A DNA stretch of 64,000 nucleotides from Spirosoma sp. KUDC1026 (lineage in GTDB: Bacteria; Bacteroidota; Bacteroidia; Cytophagales; Spirosomataceae), in the NCBI RefSeq assembly GCF_013375035.1, contig NZ_CP056032.1, positions 3,204,001-3,268,000 of the forward strand, in the 5' to 3' direction. A program made the position numbers and the translations under genes. A model generated the notes under the pieces. It saw only the letters and a list, made by a program, of their open reading frames with translations. It had not been told where the DNA came from and ran no database searches. Position 1 is the stretch's first letter. Every line of letters begins with the position of its first letter. Shown here piece after piece: positions 41,720 through 50,883 of this stretch.

Positions 41720-43342
41720 TCAAAACTTGGGTTCCACCCACAACGCCGTAAAACAAATCAATAACGCAACCAGCCAGAACCAGTTCGGGAGCTGGGCGTA
41801 GCGCTCCGGTTGAATGCGGGCGGGGAGAAACTGCTGCCGATTGTGAGCCAGCACAAACTGATTAACCCATGACCGCTGCGCCTGGCTGGCGTTATTTACG
41901 TACACCATCAGCGAATCCTGAACCGGCTGCCAGCCATCCTTCGCGAATGTGATTCGCGTACTGGCCGACTGGTCGTTGAGGGGAGAAGGTTGCAGACGAG
42001 TGGTGTCGCCACCCGCCCGAATGGCGACGGCCTTTGCTGTCAGGTTGTTTGTGCGCAGTTCTGCTGGCAGCCCAACGTAAAGCGGAGCCTCCACCTGCAC
42101 TACGTTGTTGTCGATTGGGTACAACTGTGCCAGAACGCTCGTCCAGATGCGGCTGTAGGTCAGACTGTCGCCACTGAGAGTAAGAGGGTAGGTTTCGCTC
42201 AGCAGACTGACGCCTACCCGGCCGCTGGCGCGCTGTATGGCAATGGGGTAGCCCGTTACCGGGAACTGCGTCAGCGATGGGCCAAACTGGTAGGGTAGGG
42301 CGTTCAGATTATTGCCGACCGGAACCGTCGGGTCGTTGGATACGCGACGCACCTGAAACCGGCTGCCCAACGCCTGGTTGATAACCCGGCTTTCCGTTTC
42401 GGGCGTTGCCAGATTGAGAAAAAATACCGTCCGACCGTCGGCCACTGCTTTCTTGACTACGGCGTTGGCGGCATTGCTTGGGTCCGTAACAACAATATCC
42501 GGTATTTTCTTGCCACTGTCTTTCGATTGGTTGATGCTGACCGCGCTGCTGATATTCTTCGACAGCGTTGCCGAGAGTTGAACCGCGTATCCTTGTTTTC
42601 CGAGCCAATCGGCCAGCGTCTTGGTTTCAAAATCGGGGTTGCTCAAAACGAATTGAACCGCCAGCGGACGGGAGGCCCGCGTAAAGAAACGCAACGTATC
42701 AACTGCTCTGCCGCTTAATACAAGCTCCGTTTGATTACGGCCCCGAACGAAGGCTGGAAACCGCAGCGTAAACGGACTTGCTCCGGCCGGAACCGACGTA
42801 CTATCGAGGGTTACATGACCATACCGAATCGCCAGCGTCTGTTTTTTTGATGACTGTATCCATCCCGTCACGGTCTGCTGCTCGCCCTGCCGTAGTAATC
42901 CCTTGTAGTGTAAATCCTGTACTTGATCGGGCTGGTTGTACGGTACCCACTCCACGGCCGCCCTACTCAGCTGCGTCAGTGTTTCCTTTGGGAAATCCTG
43001 ACCAACCAGCGTCACCGAGTCAACGGTCTCTTTGAACGTCCGGGGCGTCAGCGTTTCGGTTAGGTGCAGGCTGTCGCTCACCCGCTGGGCAACGGCTCGT
43101 GGTACGTCATTGCCCACCAGCAGTACGTGTCGTTCCGGACTATCCAGCGGCCAGCGGAGCTGCAGGAAATACGCCACTACAACCAGCCAGAGTAGCAGAT
43201 TCAGACCGCCCCGCAGCAATCGTTTGCCGGGCGATAGCGAGCGATCACGAAAGAGAAACCAGCCCTGCACGCCCAGGAGTACAAAAAGAACCAGCGCCGT
43301 GAGCCAGGTAAGCGGAGATGCCCAGTCGAGGGTTGTCGTCAT
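41720..43342 (-). CDS. membrane protein of the MoxR/BatA cluster
   Basis: 540 residues: TM helices at about 13-33, 43-62 and at the extreme C-terminus (NWFWLVALLICFTALWVEP), with a ~440-residue extracytoplasmic part between. The middle contains a Rossmann-like stretch (FETKTLADWLGKQGYAVQLS...IPDIVVTDPSNAANAV) that recalls a glutamine-amidotransferase-like or vWA-like fold seen in such cluster proteins, but no catalytic residues were identified. Start overlaps the DUF4175 stop by 4 nt, so it is translationally coupled. Last gene of the operon. Confidence 0.7.
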   Translation of the reverse strand: MTTTLDWASPLTWLTALVLFVLLGVQGWFLFRDRSLSPGKRLLRGGLNLLLWLVVVAYFLQLRWPLDSPERHVLLVGNDVPRAVAQRVSDSLHLTETLTPRTFKETVDSVTLVGQDFPKETLTQLSRAAVEWVPYNQPDQVQDLHYKGLLRQGEQQTVTGWIQSSKKQTLAIRYGHVTLDSTSVPAGASPFTLRFPAFVRGRNQTELVLSGRAVDTLRFFTRASRPLAVQFVLSNPDFETKTLADWLGKQGYAVQLSATLSKNISSAVSINQSKDSGKKIPDIVVTDPSNAANAVVKKAVADGRTVFFLNLATPETESRVINQALGSRFQVRRVSNDPTVPVGNNLNALPYQFGPSLTQFPVTGYPIAIQRASGRVGVSLLSETYPLTLSGDSLTYSRIWTSVLAQLYPIDNNVVQVEAPLYVGLPAELRTNNLTAKAVAIRAGGDTTRLQPSPLNDQSASTRITFAKDGWQPVQDSLMVYVNNASQAQRSWVNQFVLAHNRQQFLPARIQPERYAQLPNWFWLVALLICFTALWVEPKF

Positions 43343-45579
43343 GATCGGATGTGTCGCCAGAAAGCCCGCTCCAGCGTACGCTCGCTGGAGTACGATGCCG
43401 GTCCGGTTTTCACCGATGTACCGGTCAGGGCGTAGAGTTTGGTTTTGAGTTGTTGCTTCTCGGTGGCGGTCAGCGGTTTGCCGCCCGCCATTTTTTGTAG
43501 GCTGGCCAGCACCGACCAGTTGCGCAGGCCGCTGTTTATCGTCTGATCGGCCAGCTGATTACCCAACTGCTGCACCGTCAGGCGTTGGCGCGAAGAGAGT
43601 TCGGGGAGTTCCAGATAGCCTAGTACATTGGTTACCAACGGTTCAAGCCGTTGTTTCGTGAACGATTTGTCCTGATTGAAGGTCGGCGTTACGTTGGTTA
43701 GTTCGCCCGTCAGTCGTAGTTCTTTTTCCTTGATCGGTGGCGGGTCAAAGCCCGTTTTCTTGACGTACGACCGCGCTTTCTGCTGCGATAGCTTCAGATA
43801 TTCCAGCGCTTTCTGCTCGTAGGGCAGCGCCTGAACGGGCTCGTACATACGCAGGTGTAACTCCGACTGCCACATATTTTCCAGCGCCATCTTCAGCAGC
43901 GACCGTGTCGATTGTTCATGAAACGTATTCGTTTCGGCGTCGTCGTGGGAGTGAATGTACTGCTCCATCAGCGCGGCAACCGGATCTTTTTCGTCGTTGC
44001 CGCCACCGCCCCCGTGGCTGTGCCCGGCGTGATCGTGCCCGGCATGAGCCGGCGCAGCCGCCGGAGCGCTGTGATCACCCTCGCCTTCGTCATGCTTGTG
44101 CATGTATTGTTGCATCATCGCGTAACCAACGACGACATCGCCATCCTGGTCAGTTGGCAGGGCATCCCCCCCGCCAATGGATTTCTCGAACTCTTCGCCC
44201 AGGAACTGACCGTACCGCAGCCGTAATGCCTTCTGGTCGAAACCAATCTCATTGGACGTACTGCGGAAGGATTTGTCAGTCGATTTCTTCTTGCTGGCAA
44301 TTAGCTTCTCGGTATCGATAATAATCTGCCGCTGGCTCCGGAAGTACTCGGGCATGATGTTGACCGCCATCGTCGCCAGTTCGCTTTCTTCTACCTGCGT
44401 CGTGTCTTTGTACACCAGAAAGTACGTATCTGATTTAGTGAAATTGGGCTCGGGACGGCGGTTGTCGAAGGCGGCCCAATAGTAGTATAACTCGTCACCC
44501 GGCGCAAAATTCAGCGCTTTCAGGTCGAGTGTTTTGGTAATGCGCGTTTCCTTGAAATTCTTCGGACCGAGCGGCATCTTGACCTCCCGGAATTTGACAT
44601 TCTCGCCCGACCCCCGCGCTACGGTCGCTACGATGAACGCCTGTGAGACCATAAAATCGTCCGATAGCTTGGCCGCGATGGAGACCGTTTTGGGGTCTTT
44701 CAGGAAATGAAACTTGTACAGCTCTTTCGATTCCGGCTCAATCTTGGGCGCCATGTCGGGTTTGGCATCGAGCCGGTAAAAATCCGACTGGTAGATCAGC
44801 GAATCGTGGCCGGGCTGATCCTGCCAGTAGGTTTTAATCGCATAAAGACCCGAGTTCAGGAGCTGATCCTGGTACGTGAACGCACCCCCCGACGGCTGAA
44901 ACGCCAGTTCCTGACCCTTGCTATTCACCAACCGGACTTTGACGTTTTGCTGGCTGCTGATCTGCACCCGCCAGGTCAGCGTCGAACCCACCACAGCCGA
45001 CGCGTTCAGGTCGCGGGAGTTCTGGTCGGGAAGCTGGGTGTAGGCCGGTGGCTGCACCCGTAAAGCCGCCGACTGAAACGTCGGGGCACCCGGTTTGACA
45101 GCGGCCGCCGTAGCCACCTGCGTCCTGGGGTCGTCGGGGGTAGGCGTTGCCCGGCGCTGCAATAAAGGATAGCCGAAGTATAACGCCACAACAGCTGCTA
45201 AGCCGATGGCGTACCAGCCCGCGCTTTTCAGCAGAACGCCCGGTACCGGAATCTGCTGGAGCCGCTCGTTGAGCCGGTCGAGCTGTAGTTGCTCGGCCAG
45301 ATTAAGCTGTTCTTTTTCCAGCAGCGGCAGGCTGTATTCCACATCACCCACCGACTGGTGAATCAGTCGAACCGCCTGTGGACGTTTGTCCTGAAAGGGC
45401 TTGCTCAACAGCGTGCCCAGGCCAAAACCGACGATGCCAGCGGCAAGAGCTAAAAGCGAAGGTCCGGCGAACGTAGCAACCAGCAGGTAGGCTGAGATTG
45501 CCAGCAGCACACAACGGAGCAGGGCGTTGGCGTAAAGCTGATACGTAACCAGCGAGAGAGTTCGTTTCAGTTCGTTCAT
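43339..45579 (-). CDS. DUF4175-family membrane protein with His-rich insert
   Basis: 746 residues. Two N-terminal TM hairpins (about 15-55) and one at ~120-140 precede a large extracytoplasmic region. DUF4175-type body with strands FYRLDAKPDMAPKIEPESKE and helices later. Residues ~489-547 contain a His/Gly-rich linker (HAGHDHAGHSHGGGGG) flanked by two similar motifs, MMQQYMHKHDEGE and LMEQYIHSHDDAE, which look like a duplicated metal-binding motif. 4-nt overlaps with both neighbours tie it to BatA and the 540-residue protein. Confidence 0.75.
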   Translation of the reverse strand: MNELKRTLSLVTYQLYANALLRCVLLAISAYLLVATFAGPSLLALAAGIVGFGLGTLLSKPFQDKRPQAVRLIHQSVGDVEYSLPLLEKEQLNLAEQLQLDRLNERLQQIPVPGVLLKSAGWYAIGLAAVVALYFGYPLLQRRATPTPDDPRTQVATAAAVKPGAPTFQSAALRVQPPAYTQLPDQNSRDLNASAVVGSTLTWRVQISSQQNVKVRLVNSKGQELAFQPSGGAFTYQDQLLNSGLYAIKTYWQDQPGHDSLIYQSDFYRLDAKPDMAPKIEPESKELYKFHFLKDPKTVSIAAKLSDDFMVSQAFIVATVARGSGENVKFREVKMPLGPKNFKETRITKTLDLKALNFAPGDELYYYWAAFDNRRPEPNFTKSDTYFLVYKDTTQVEESELATMAVNIMPEYFRSQRQIIIDTEKLIASKKKSTDKSFRSTSNEIGFDQKALRLRYGQFLGEEFEKSIGGGDALPTDQDGDVVVGYAMMQQYMHKHDEGEGDHSAPAAAPAHAGHDHAGHSHGGGGGNDEKDPVAALMEQYIHSHDDAETNTFHEQSTRSLLKMALENMWQSELHLRMYEPVQALPYEQKALEYLKLSQQKARSYVKKTGFDPPPIKEKELRLTGELTNVTPTFNQDKSFTKQRLEPLVTNVLGYLELPELSSRQRLTVQQLGNQLADQTINSGLRNWSVLASLQKMAGGKPLTATEKQQLKTKLYALTGTSVKTGPASYSSERTLERAFWRHIRS

Positions 45580-46778
45580 GCGTTTTTGGTTAGCGCCAGC
45601 CAGCGTTCAGCAAGGAGGAGACTCACAAACAGAAGGAGTAAAATACTCTGTAAGCTGGCCTGCTGGGAGGTGCTACGTTTTGTTGATGGAACAAACAAAT
45701 TGGCTAAAGCCTGTTTACTCAGCGAATGGGGTTGAGCATTCAGCTCGTACTGCTGAATGAGCTGTTGCCCCAGCCACTCCGGTAACTGGCCATTCACGAC
45801 GCGGTCGGAAGTTTGGGGTGTCAGGTGTTCGTTTGTGTAGATAACGTTAGCGGGGTGGGGAACTTGTTCATTCGCCGAGACGATGTACAGCGTTTTGGGC
45901 GTTAAGCGCGCGGGGGGCTTGTCGGTCAAAACCCAGTCGTAGGCTCGGCGGGTCGGTTTCTCGTCGATGGTCAGGTCGAGCGCGTACACATCCATCAGCG
46001 CCTGGAGAGCCGCTCGTACGGTCTGGCGCTCGGGGGCGTTAGCGTACTGGAGCAATACGTGTAGCGTTCCTTCGTACGAGGGTGCTGATGCCAGTTTTAC
46101 GCCGGGTGTCGCCAGGCCGGATATAGCATTGGTGGCCGTTAGTTTTCCAGCCTGGTTGATGAAGAGTTTCTTACCGTCTTTGGCCGTCAAATAGGGCCGG
46201 GGCTGACTGGTCGAATCGATTACGCTGTGTAAGTGGAATCGCTGCGGCACCGTAATCGCCGGTACGTCCGCCAGTGACTCACTATTCAGCACGTACAGAT
46301 GCAGATTGGTTGTCTCTGTAGGAAGTTCATTGATTGCCGTTTGCAGTAGCAACGCGTTGAAAGGAGTCGTTGCTACTGGCTGATTCGACTGACTGGCAAT
46401 AGGAGTAAGCTCATTGTTTGCCAGGTAAACGGCTTCCCCTTTTTTAGCGGCTTCGTCCAGCTCAAATCGAAAATTATCGGTTACGAAGGCGCTGGGCTGC
46501 ACTAGGTGAACCGTTTTGATCGCTTCGGTCTGGTCTGACTTGTTCAGTACTAGCTGACTGACCAGCAGGGCTAGCACCAGCAACAACAGGCAGCGCAGGA
46601 TCAGCAGCGGGATGTTGTCGATACGTAGTCCCCGACTCTGCTGCTGGTCTTTTTCCGTGAGCCATTGTGTAGCTGCCCACGGTAGGGGTTTGCCCTGCTT
46701 CTGGTGCCAGAAGTGAATCACGATCGGAATCGCTACGGCCAGGCTCCCCCACAGTAGGTATGGTTCAACAAACTCCAT
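45576..46778 (-). CDS. BatA-like protein (aerotolerance regulator N-terminal domain)
   Basis: 400 residues. The N-terminal ~80 residues match the BatA N-terminal domain: PYLLWGSLAVAIPIVIHFWH, LPWAATQWL, then TM2 (IPLLILRCLLLLVLALLVSQL). A ~270-residue extracytoplasmic part and a C-terminal TM follow. No vWA MIDAS was recognised. BatA proteins act with MoxR and DUF58 proteins at the membrane, with poorly known roles in stress tolerance. Spacing: 3 bp after DUF58, 4-nt overlap with DUF4175. Confidence 0.82.
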   Translation of the reverse strand: MEFVEPYLLWGSLAVAIPIVIHFWHQKQGKPLPWAATQWLTEKDQQQSRGLRIDNIPLLILRCLLLLVLALLVSQLVLNKSDQTEAIKTVHLVQPSAFVTDNFRFELDEAAKKGEAVYLANNELTPIASQSNQPVATTPFNALLLQTAINELPTETTNLHLYVLNSESLADVPAITVPQRFHLHSVIDSTSQPRPYLTAKDGKKLFINQAGKLTATNAISGLATPGVKLASAPSYEGTLHVLLQYANAPERQTVRAALQALMDVYALDLTIDEKPTRRAYDWVLTDKPPARLTPKTLYIVSANEQVPHPANVIYTNEHLTPQTSDRVVNGQLPEWLGQQLIQQYELNAQPHSLSKQALANLFVPSTKRSTSQQASLQSILLLLFVSLLLAERWLALTKNA

Positions 46779-46781
46779 TAA

Positions 46782-47645
46782 TTAGTTCTTTCCGGTTAAA
46801 AAACGGGTCAATACCAACGCGACCGGCTCACTCATCCGTACCCGTATCAGCCGGACGTGCGGAATACGTAGCGCTTCTTCCAAGCGGGTCAGGTAAGCCG
46901 CCGACCGCTCCCGAACGAGGTCACGGACCGTTTCGGCCTGTAATTCCATCTCTCGTCCCGTTTCCAGATCCTGAAACCGGTAGAAGCCGCTGAGGTCGAA
47001 CGATAGCTCCTGATCGCCCAGAATCTGAAAAATGACAATCTCCCGGCGCGGTCCGGCTACGCTGCGAATCAGGTTGATCCACTCATCACCCACCTGCAGA
47101 AAGTCGGACGCCAGCACGAGCATTTCGGTTTGTTTGCGGCTAAATTCCGGGAACGAAGCCTGCGTCGTTTTCCACTCGCCCGACGCCTGGGCGGCATCGA
47201 GCGTCGAGATGATTTTCTGAAACGCCTGCTTCCCGGCGGGAACCAGCGTCTGCACTGCGCTCTGTTGCAGGGCATACAAACTGAGCTGATCGCCCTGCCG
47301 GTTGCTGAGGTACGCCAGCGACGCCAGCAGTAATTTAGCGTAATTCAGCCGACTGACGTTTCTTTCGGCGTAGTTCATCGACCCCGACAGATCGATCAGG
47401 AACCGCAGCTGCTGGTTACTTTCCGTCGCCGATTCGCGCACGAGGTACTGCCCGCTTTTGGCAAACAGTTTCCAGTCGATACGCTTCGGATCGTCACCGG
47501 GTTCATAGTGGCGGAATTGTTCAAACTCGGTCCCTACACCGGACCGCTTGCTGGCCTGGATACCCAGCAGCAGCTCGTCGCTGACCAGTTTGCCAGCCAG
47601 TTGCAGGTTGTTTAGTTTGATAAGATCCGTGGCGAGTTTAGCCAT
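46782..47645 (-). CDS. DUF58-family vWA-like protein
   Basis: 287 residues. DUF58 signature GVGTEFEQFRHYEPGDDPKRIDWK followed by a vWA-like domain with the MIDAS start FLIDLSGSM. DUF58 proteins are the usual partner of MoxR ATPases and are thought to be targets of their chaperone-like action. It starts 83 bp after MoxR and ends 3 bp before BatA. Confidence 0.93.
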   Translation of the reverse strand: MAKLATDLIKLNNLQLAGKLVSDELLLGIQASKRSGVGTEFEQFRHYEPGDDPKRIDWKLFAKSGQYLVRESATESNQQLRFLIDLSGSMNYAERNVSRLNYAKLLLASLAYLSNRQGDQLSLYALQQSAVQTLVPAGKQAFQKIISTLDAAQASGEWKTTQASFPEFSRKQTEMLVLASDFLQVGDEWINLIRSVAGPRREIVIFQILGDQELSFDLSGFYRFQDLETGREMELQAETVRDLVRERSAAYLTRLEEALRIPHVRLIRVRMSEPVALVLTRFLTGKN

Positions 47646-47728
47646 GTTGATCGAGAGAAAAGATGATTGACGTAAGAAAATAGACCGATGGATGTCAGCT
47701 AGGAGATTACCTCCGAGAGCTATTCAGT

Positions 47729-48712
47729 TTATTTAACGCCTTTCAGCAGTTCCTCGATAACCCGGTCGGTCGTGATGCCTTCTGCGTCGGCGCGGAAGTT
47801 CAGCGCAATCCGGTGCCGCAGGATGGGGAACGCCAGCGTCTGAATGTCCTCTGGAATAACCGAGAACCGCTCGTTTAGAACCGCTCGTGCTTTGGCGCAC
47901 AGGACCAGCGCCTGACCAGCCCGCGGTCCCGCACCCCATTCGCACCATTGCTTAACAAAGGCCGATGGGCTGGTTTGAGGCCTCGTAGCTCGTACAAGCC
48001 GATTGATGTATTCGATCAGTTCATCGCTGATATGCACCTGCCGGGTCAAATTTTGTAGGCTGAGAATATCCTCGTCCGACAGTACCGTTTGTAGTTCGGC
48101 GCGCTTGGTGCCGGTCGTGCTTTTCAGTACGTTCAACTCTTCGTGCTCATTGGGATAGCCAAGTTTGATGTAGAGCAGAAAGCGGTCGAGCTGCGCTTCG
48201 GGCAGGGGATACGTACCGGCCTGCTCGATGGGGTTCTGGGTCGCAATGATCAGGAATGGGCGGGGGAGGGGGTAGTCGTTACCACCGTAGGTTACCTTGT
48301 ATTCCTGCATGGCCTCCAGCATGGCGGCCTGCGTTTTGGGCGGAGTCCGGTTGATCTCATCGGCCAGCACAACGTTAGCGAAGATGGGACCTTTGTTGAA
48401 TTTGAACACTTTGTGTCCCGTCTCGTGGTCGTCTTCCAGGATCTCGGTGCCGACGATATCGCCGGGCATCAGGTCGGGCGTGAACTGAATCCGCTTGAAG
48501 CGCATCGCCAGCGCATCCGACATGGTTTTCACCATCAGGGTTTTGGCTAGACCGGGTACGCCCTCGAGCAGGCAGTGACCGCCCGCCAGCAACGCGATCA
48601 AAACTTCGCTGATAGCTTCTTCCTGTCCGATGATGACTTTGCTGATCTCCTGTCGTAGCTGGGGTAGTCGCGCCACCAGCGCTTTGTAGTGAGTTAAGTT
48701 AGCTTGTTCCAA
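47729..48712 (-). CDS. MoxR-family AAA+ ATPase
   Basis: 327 residues, the usual length. Walker A EGVPGLAKT near residue 54, Walker B VLADEINR near 118, sensor-1 in IATQNPIEQAGTYPLPEAQLDRF and the arginine-finger region. MoxR proteins remodel or mature partner complexes. No ATG lies at the N-terminus: the first residue is encoded by TTG (48712), preceded by an in-frame stop three codons earlier. A palindrome fills the gap from the DUF4159 stop to this gene. Confidence 0.93.
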   Translation of the reverse strand: MEQANLTHYKALVARLPQLRQEISKVIIGQEEAISEVLIALLAGGHCLLEGVPGLAKTLMVKTMSDALAMRFKRIQFTPDLMPGDIVGTEILEDDHETGHKVFKFNKGPIFANVVLADEINRTPPKTQAAMLEAMQEYKVTYGGNDYPLPRPFLIIATQNPIEQAGTYPLPEAQLDRFLLYIKLGYPNEHEELNVLKSTTGTKRAELQTVLSDEDILSLQNLTRQVHISDELIEYINRLVRATRPQTSPSAFVKQWCEWGAGPRAGQALVLCAKARAVLNERFSVIPEDIQTLAFPILRHRIALNFRADAEGITTDRVIEELLKGVK

Positions 48713-48748
48713 AGTTATGTTTCAGGTTGTATAAAGCACTTTTAATTA

Positions 48749-48863
48749 AGACGTAAGACAAAGAGGATGTAAGATAAAAGACTTCAGGCCGAAGAAAATT
48801 AGGCGCCAATCTTTCGTCCAGCGTCTCACGTCTTTTCTCTTACATCCTTTTTGTCTTTCTTCT
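48749..48863. repeat. long palindrome, 'gtaag/agac' word type, copy 2
   Basis: Left arm 48749-48782 pairs with right arm 48830-48863 at about 30 of 34 positions; spacer 47 nt. Arms are runs of words such as GTAAGACAAAG and GGATGTAAGA. It occupies the gap between DUF4159 and MoxR, and its right arm resembles that of the palindrome at 11256-11300. Confidence 0.8.
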
Positions 48864-48867
48864 CTAG

Positions 48868-49485
48868 TTATGCTGTCAGCGCGTACGTGACGATATTGAC
48901 GCCGAACTTGGTATTATCTTCGGCCAGAAACCGCTTGTTGCGGAAATCATAATCCCACTCGCAGCCGTAATCCTTATTGCTGTAGAGCACCCCAATCCGG
49001 CCGTTGACGGTAATTGCTTTCAGGTAATCGTGCACCAGATCATCCCCCCAGCCGTTCAGCTCGAACGAAGTCGTGGGCGGCCCTTCGGCGAACGTAAAGA
49101 AGCAATTGTAAATGGGGTGAGTGTTCGGAATCTTCTGCAACGCTTTCGGACCAAAGGTCCGCTCCATTTCCTGTTCAAATGACTTGGCGAATAAACCATC
49201 AATATCGTGGTTGCAGTCGTCGACAAACACGAACCCGCCGTTTTGTACGTACCGTTTGAAGTGATCCCGTTCCTGCGCCGAAAACTCCACCAGTTTGTGT
49301 CCGCTCAGGTAACAGAACGGGCTTTTGAACAGATCCGGGCTACTTAACTGCACGACATGCTCTTTCTGATCAACTGGTATAGTCGTGTACTCAACCAGCG
49401 AATGAAGCAGGTTCGACGGCATCCGCTGGTCGGTGTCCCAGTCACCGGAGGTGTATTGAATACGGGTAAAAACAAACGGTTTCAA
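48868..49485 (-). CDS. DUF4159 domain protein
   Basis: 205 residues, no signal peptide. DUF4159 motifs: FTRIQYTSGDWDTD, YLSGHKLVEFSAQERDHFKRY, GGFVFVDDCNHD, HPIYNCFF and the end VNIVTYALT. The fold is related to glutamine-amidotransferase-like domains, without a clear catalytic triad. DUF4159 genes regularly lie beside MoxR/BatA clusters. It starts 21 bp after the GNAT gene and is followed by the palindrome. Confidence 0.88.
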   Translation of the reverse strand: MKPFVFTRIQYTSGDWDTDQRMPSNLLHSLVEYTTIPVDQKEHVVQLSSPDLFKSPFCYLSGHKLVEFSAQERDHFKRYVQNGGFVFVDDCNHDIDGLFAKSFEQEMERTFGPKALQKIPNTHPIYNCFFTFAEGPPTTSFELNGWGDDLVHDYLKAITVNGRIGVLYSNKDYGCEWDYDFRNKRFLAEDNTKFGVNIVTYALTA

Positions 49486-49506
49486 ATTTCGCTCAGGTTG
49501 TTAATG

Positions 49507-50013
49507 TTACGACAGGGGCTTCTCCATCACAAAATCTTCCATCAGATAGCCGTTGCCGATATCTATGTTTTCCTGCTTCACAACCGAAAAGCCTATCCGC
49601 TCGTAGAACTGAATGGCTTTGTTATTCCGGTTTACGTTCAGGCTCAGCCGGTCGTTGCCGTGTCGCCGAGCCAGCTCAGATACGCAGTCGATCAACTGCC
49701 GGCCGACGCCTTTCCCCTGGCTATCGGGCAACAAATACAATTTATGAATCTTGGTTGCCGACTCGCCCTTATAGTCCAGCTCGTACGACACGAATCCCAG
49801 TGCCTCTTGACTAACCGATTCATTCGCCAGCAGGAACACGTGGTTCTTTTCGTGTGCTTGAGTCAGCAGCGCTTCCGGGCTATACATCATCGTCAGCATG
49901 TACTCGATCTGTTCAGGTGACAGAATAGCGCCAAACGTACTGGGCCACGTCTGATAAGCGATAGACCGGATAGTAGACAATTGCTCTTCGGTTGCCGGGG
50001 TAATGGTGATCAT
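49507..50013 (-). CDS. GNAT-family N-acetyltransferase
   Basis: 168 residues, one GNAT domain. The acetyl-CoA pyrophosphate loop is visible as LPDSQGKGVGRQLIDCV (Q-x-x-G-x-G), preceded by the strand ALGFVSYELDYKG and followed by LNVNRNNKAIQFYERIGF. The substrate is unknown. It is 21 bp upstream of DUF4159 on the same strand and could lead the transcript into the MoxR cluster. Confidence 0.92.
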   Translation of the reverse strand: MITITPATEEQLSTIRSIAYQTWPSTFGAILSPEQIEYMLTMMYSPEALLTQAHEKNHVFLLANESVSQEALGFVSYELDYKGESATKIHKLYLLPDSQGKGVGRQLIDCVSELARRHGNDRLSLNVNRNNKAIQFYERIGFSVVKQENIDIGNGYLMEDFVMEKPLS

Positions 50014-50126
50014 TTACGTGTAATAAGCTTGCGTATCACTACGCCAATTTGCGCATCAGGACCTGTAAGTTTCAGATTGATTAACTGTCTTATCAAAAAT
50101 GGCGTGAATCAAGAGCGTGGAGAAGA

Positions 50127-50801
50127 TTAGCTATACGGTATAATTAGGTGTGGCGTGAGCTCCTGGTAGCTAATTGCTGTACCGGCAACAAACAGCTGCT
50201 TGACCTTTTCCATTAATTCGTTACTATTGATCGTCCCTGGATTCCGTCGTGACCACAGATAACGTTCACGGCTAACTTTTTTAGCCAGCTCTCCTACCGT
50301 TTTTATACTGAACGTACTAGCGGCCGGTATGCGCGAGAATAGATTAACAAGCCCGAACCAGCAAACAAACCCGCAGATACCATACAGCGGCTTTATATAG
50401 AGGACCACGAATGAAGCTAGAAAGATAGCTACTGTTAAGTAGATAAAAATTGGTTTAAAAACCAGTATATTAACTGGAAAGCCCAATCGTTGCTCCAGTT
50501 GCTTGGTCTGCTTCTCTCTCGTTTTTTCGTCAAAAAGTGTAGCCAGCTCTGTCGATGGGGAGACATTGGCTTTGTCAATAGCCAGGGTTCCGCATAGCTC
50601 ATCTCTAAGCTTATAGAACGCCTGCTGATTGGTACAATCATCCGTATCCAGCTGAGGCATTGACGCCGAAATCCAATCGACTAGCTTACCAAACGTTTGA
50701 ATATCGGCTAGAGATGCCTTTTGAAAATCAACGTTGAAGGACTGCTCGATTTGGTCAAGAACCTCGTTAACATCTTCCGGATCAAGCTCTAGAGTTTTCA
50801 T
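50127..50801 (-). CDS. protein with N-terminal carrier-like domain and two TM helices
   Basis: 224 residues, family not recognised. The first ~50 residues (DPEDVNEVLDQIEQSFNVDF...TFGKLVDWI) resemble an acyl-carrier-protein-like helical fold without an obvious DSL phosphopantetheine serine. Two TM helices at about 117-150 follow and then a soluble tail with RERYLWSRRNPGTI. Base composition is somewhat lower in GC than neighbours. Stand-alone gene between GNAT and the TldE/TldD array, with no link to either evident. Confidence 0.6.
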   Translation of the reverse strand: MKTLELDPEDVNEVLDQIEQSFNVDFQKASLADIQTFGKLVDWISASMPQLDTDDCTNQQAFYKLRDELCGTLAIDKANVSPSTELATLFDEKTREKQTKQLEQRLGFPVNILVFKPIFIYLTVAIFLASFVVLYIKPLYGICGFVCWFGLVNLFSRIPAASTFSIKTVGELAKKVSRERYLWSRRNPGTINSNELMEKVKQLFVAGTAISYQELTPHLIIPYS

Positions 50802-50883
50802 AAATCAGCCGTGTATTTAGGAGATAAGAAGGTTAGTACCCCCTCAGTAAGGAGCACACCGAGGGAGGTACAGACTTTCTTGA

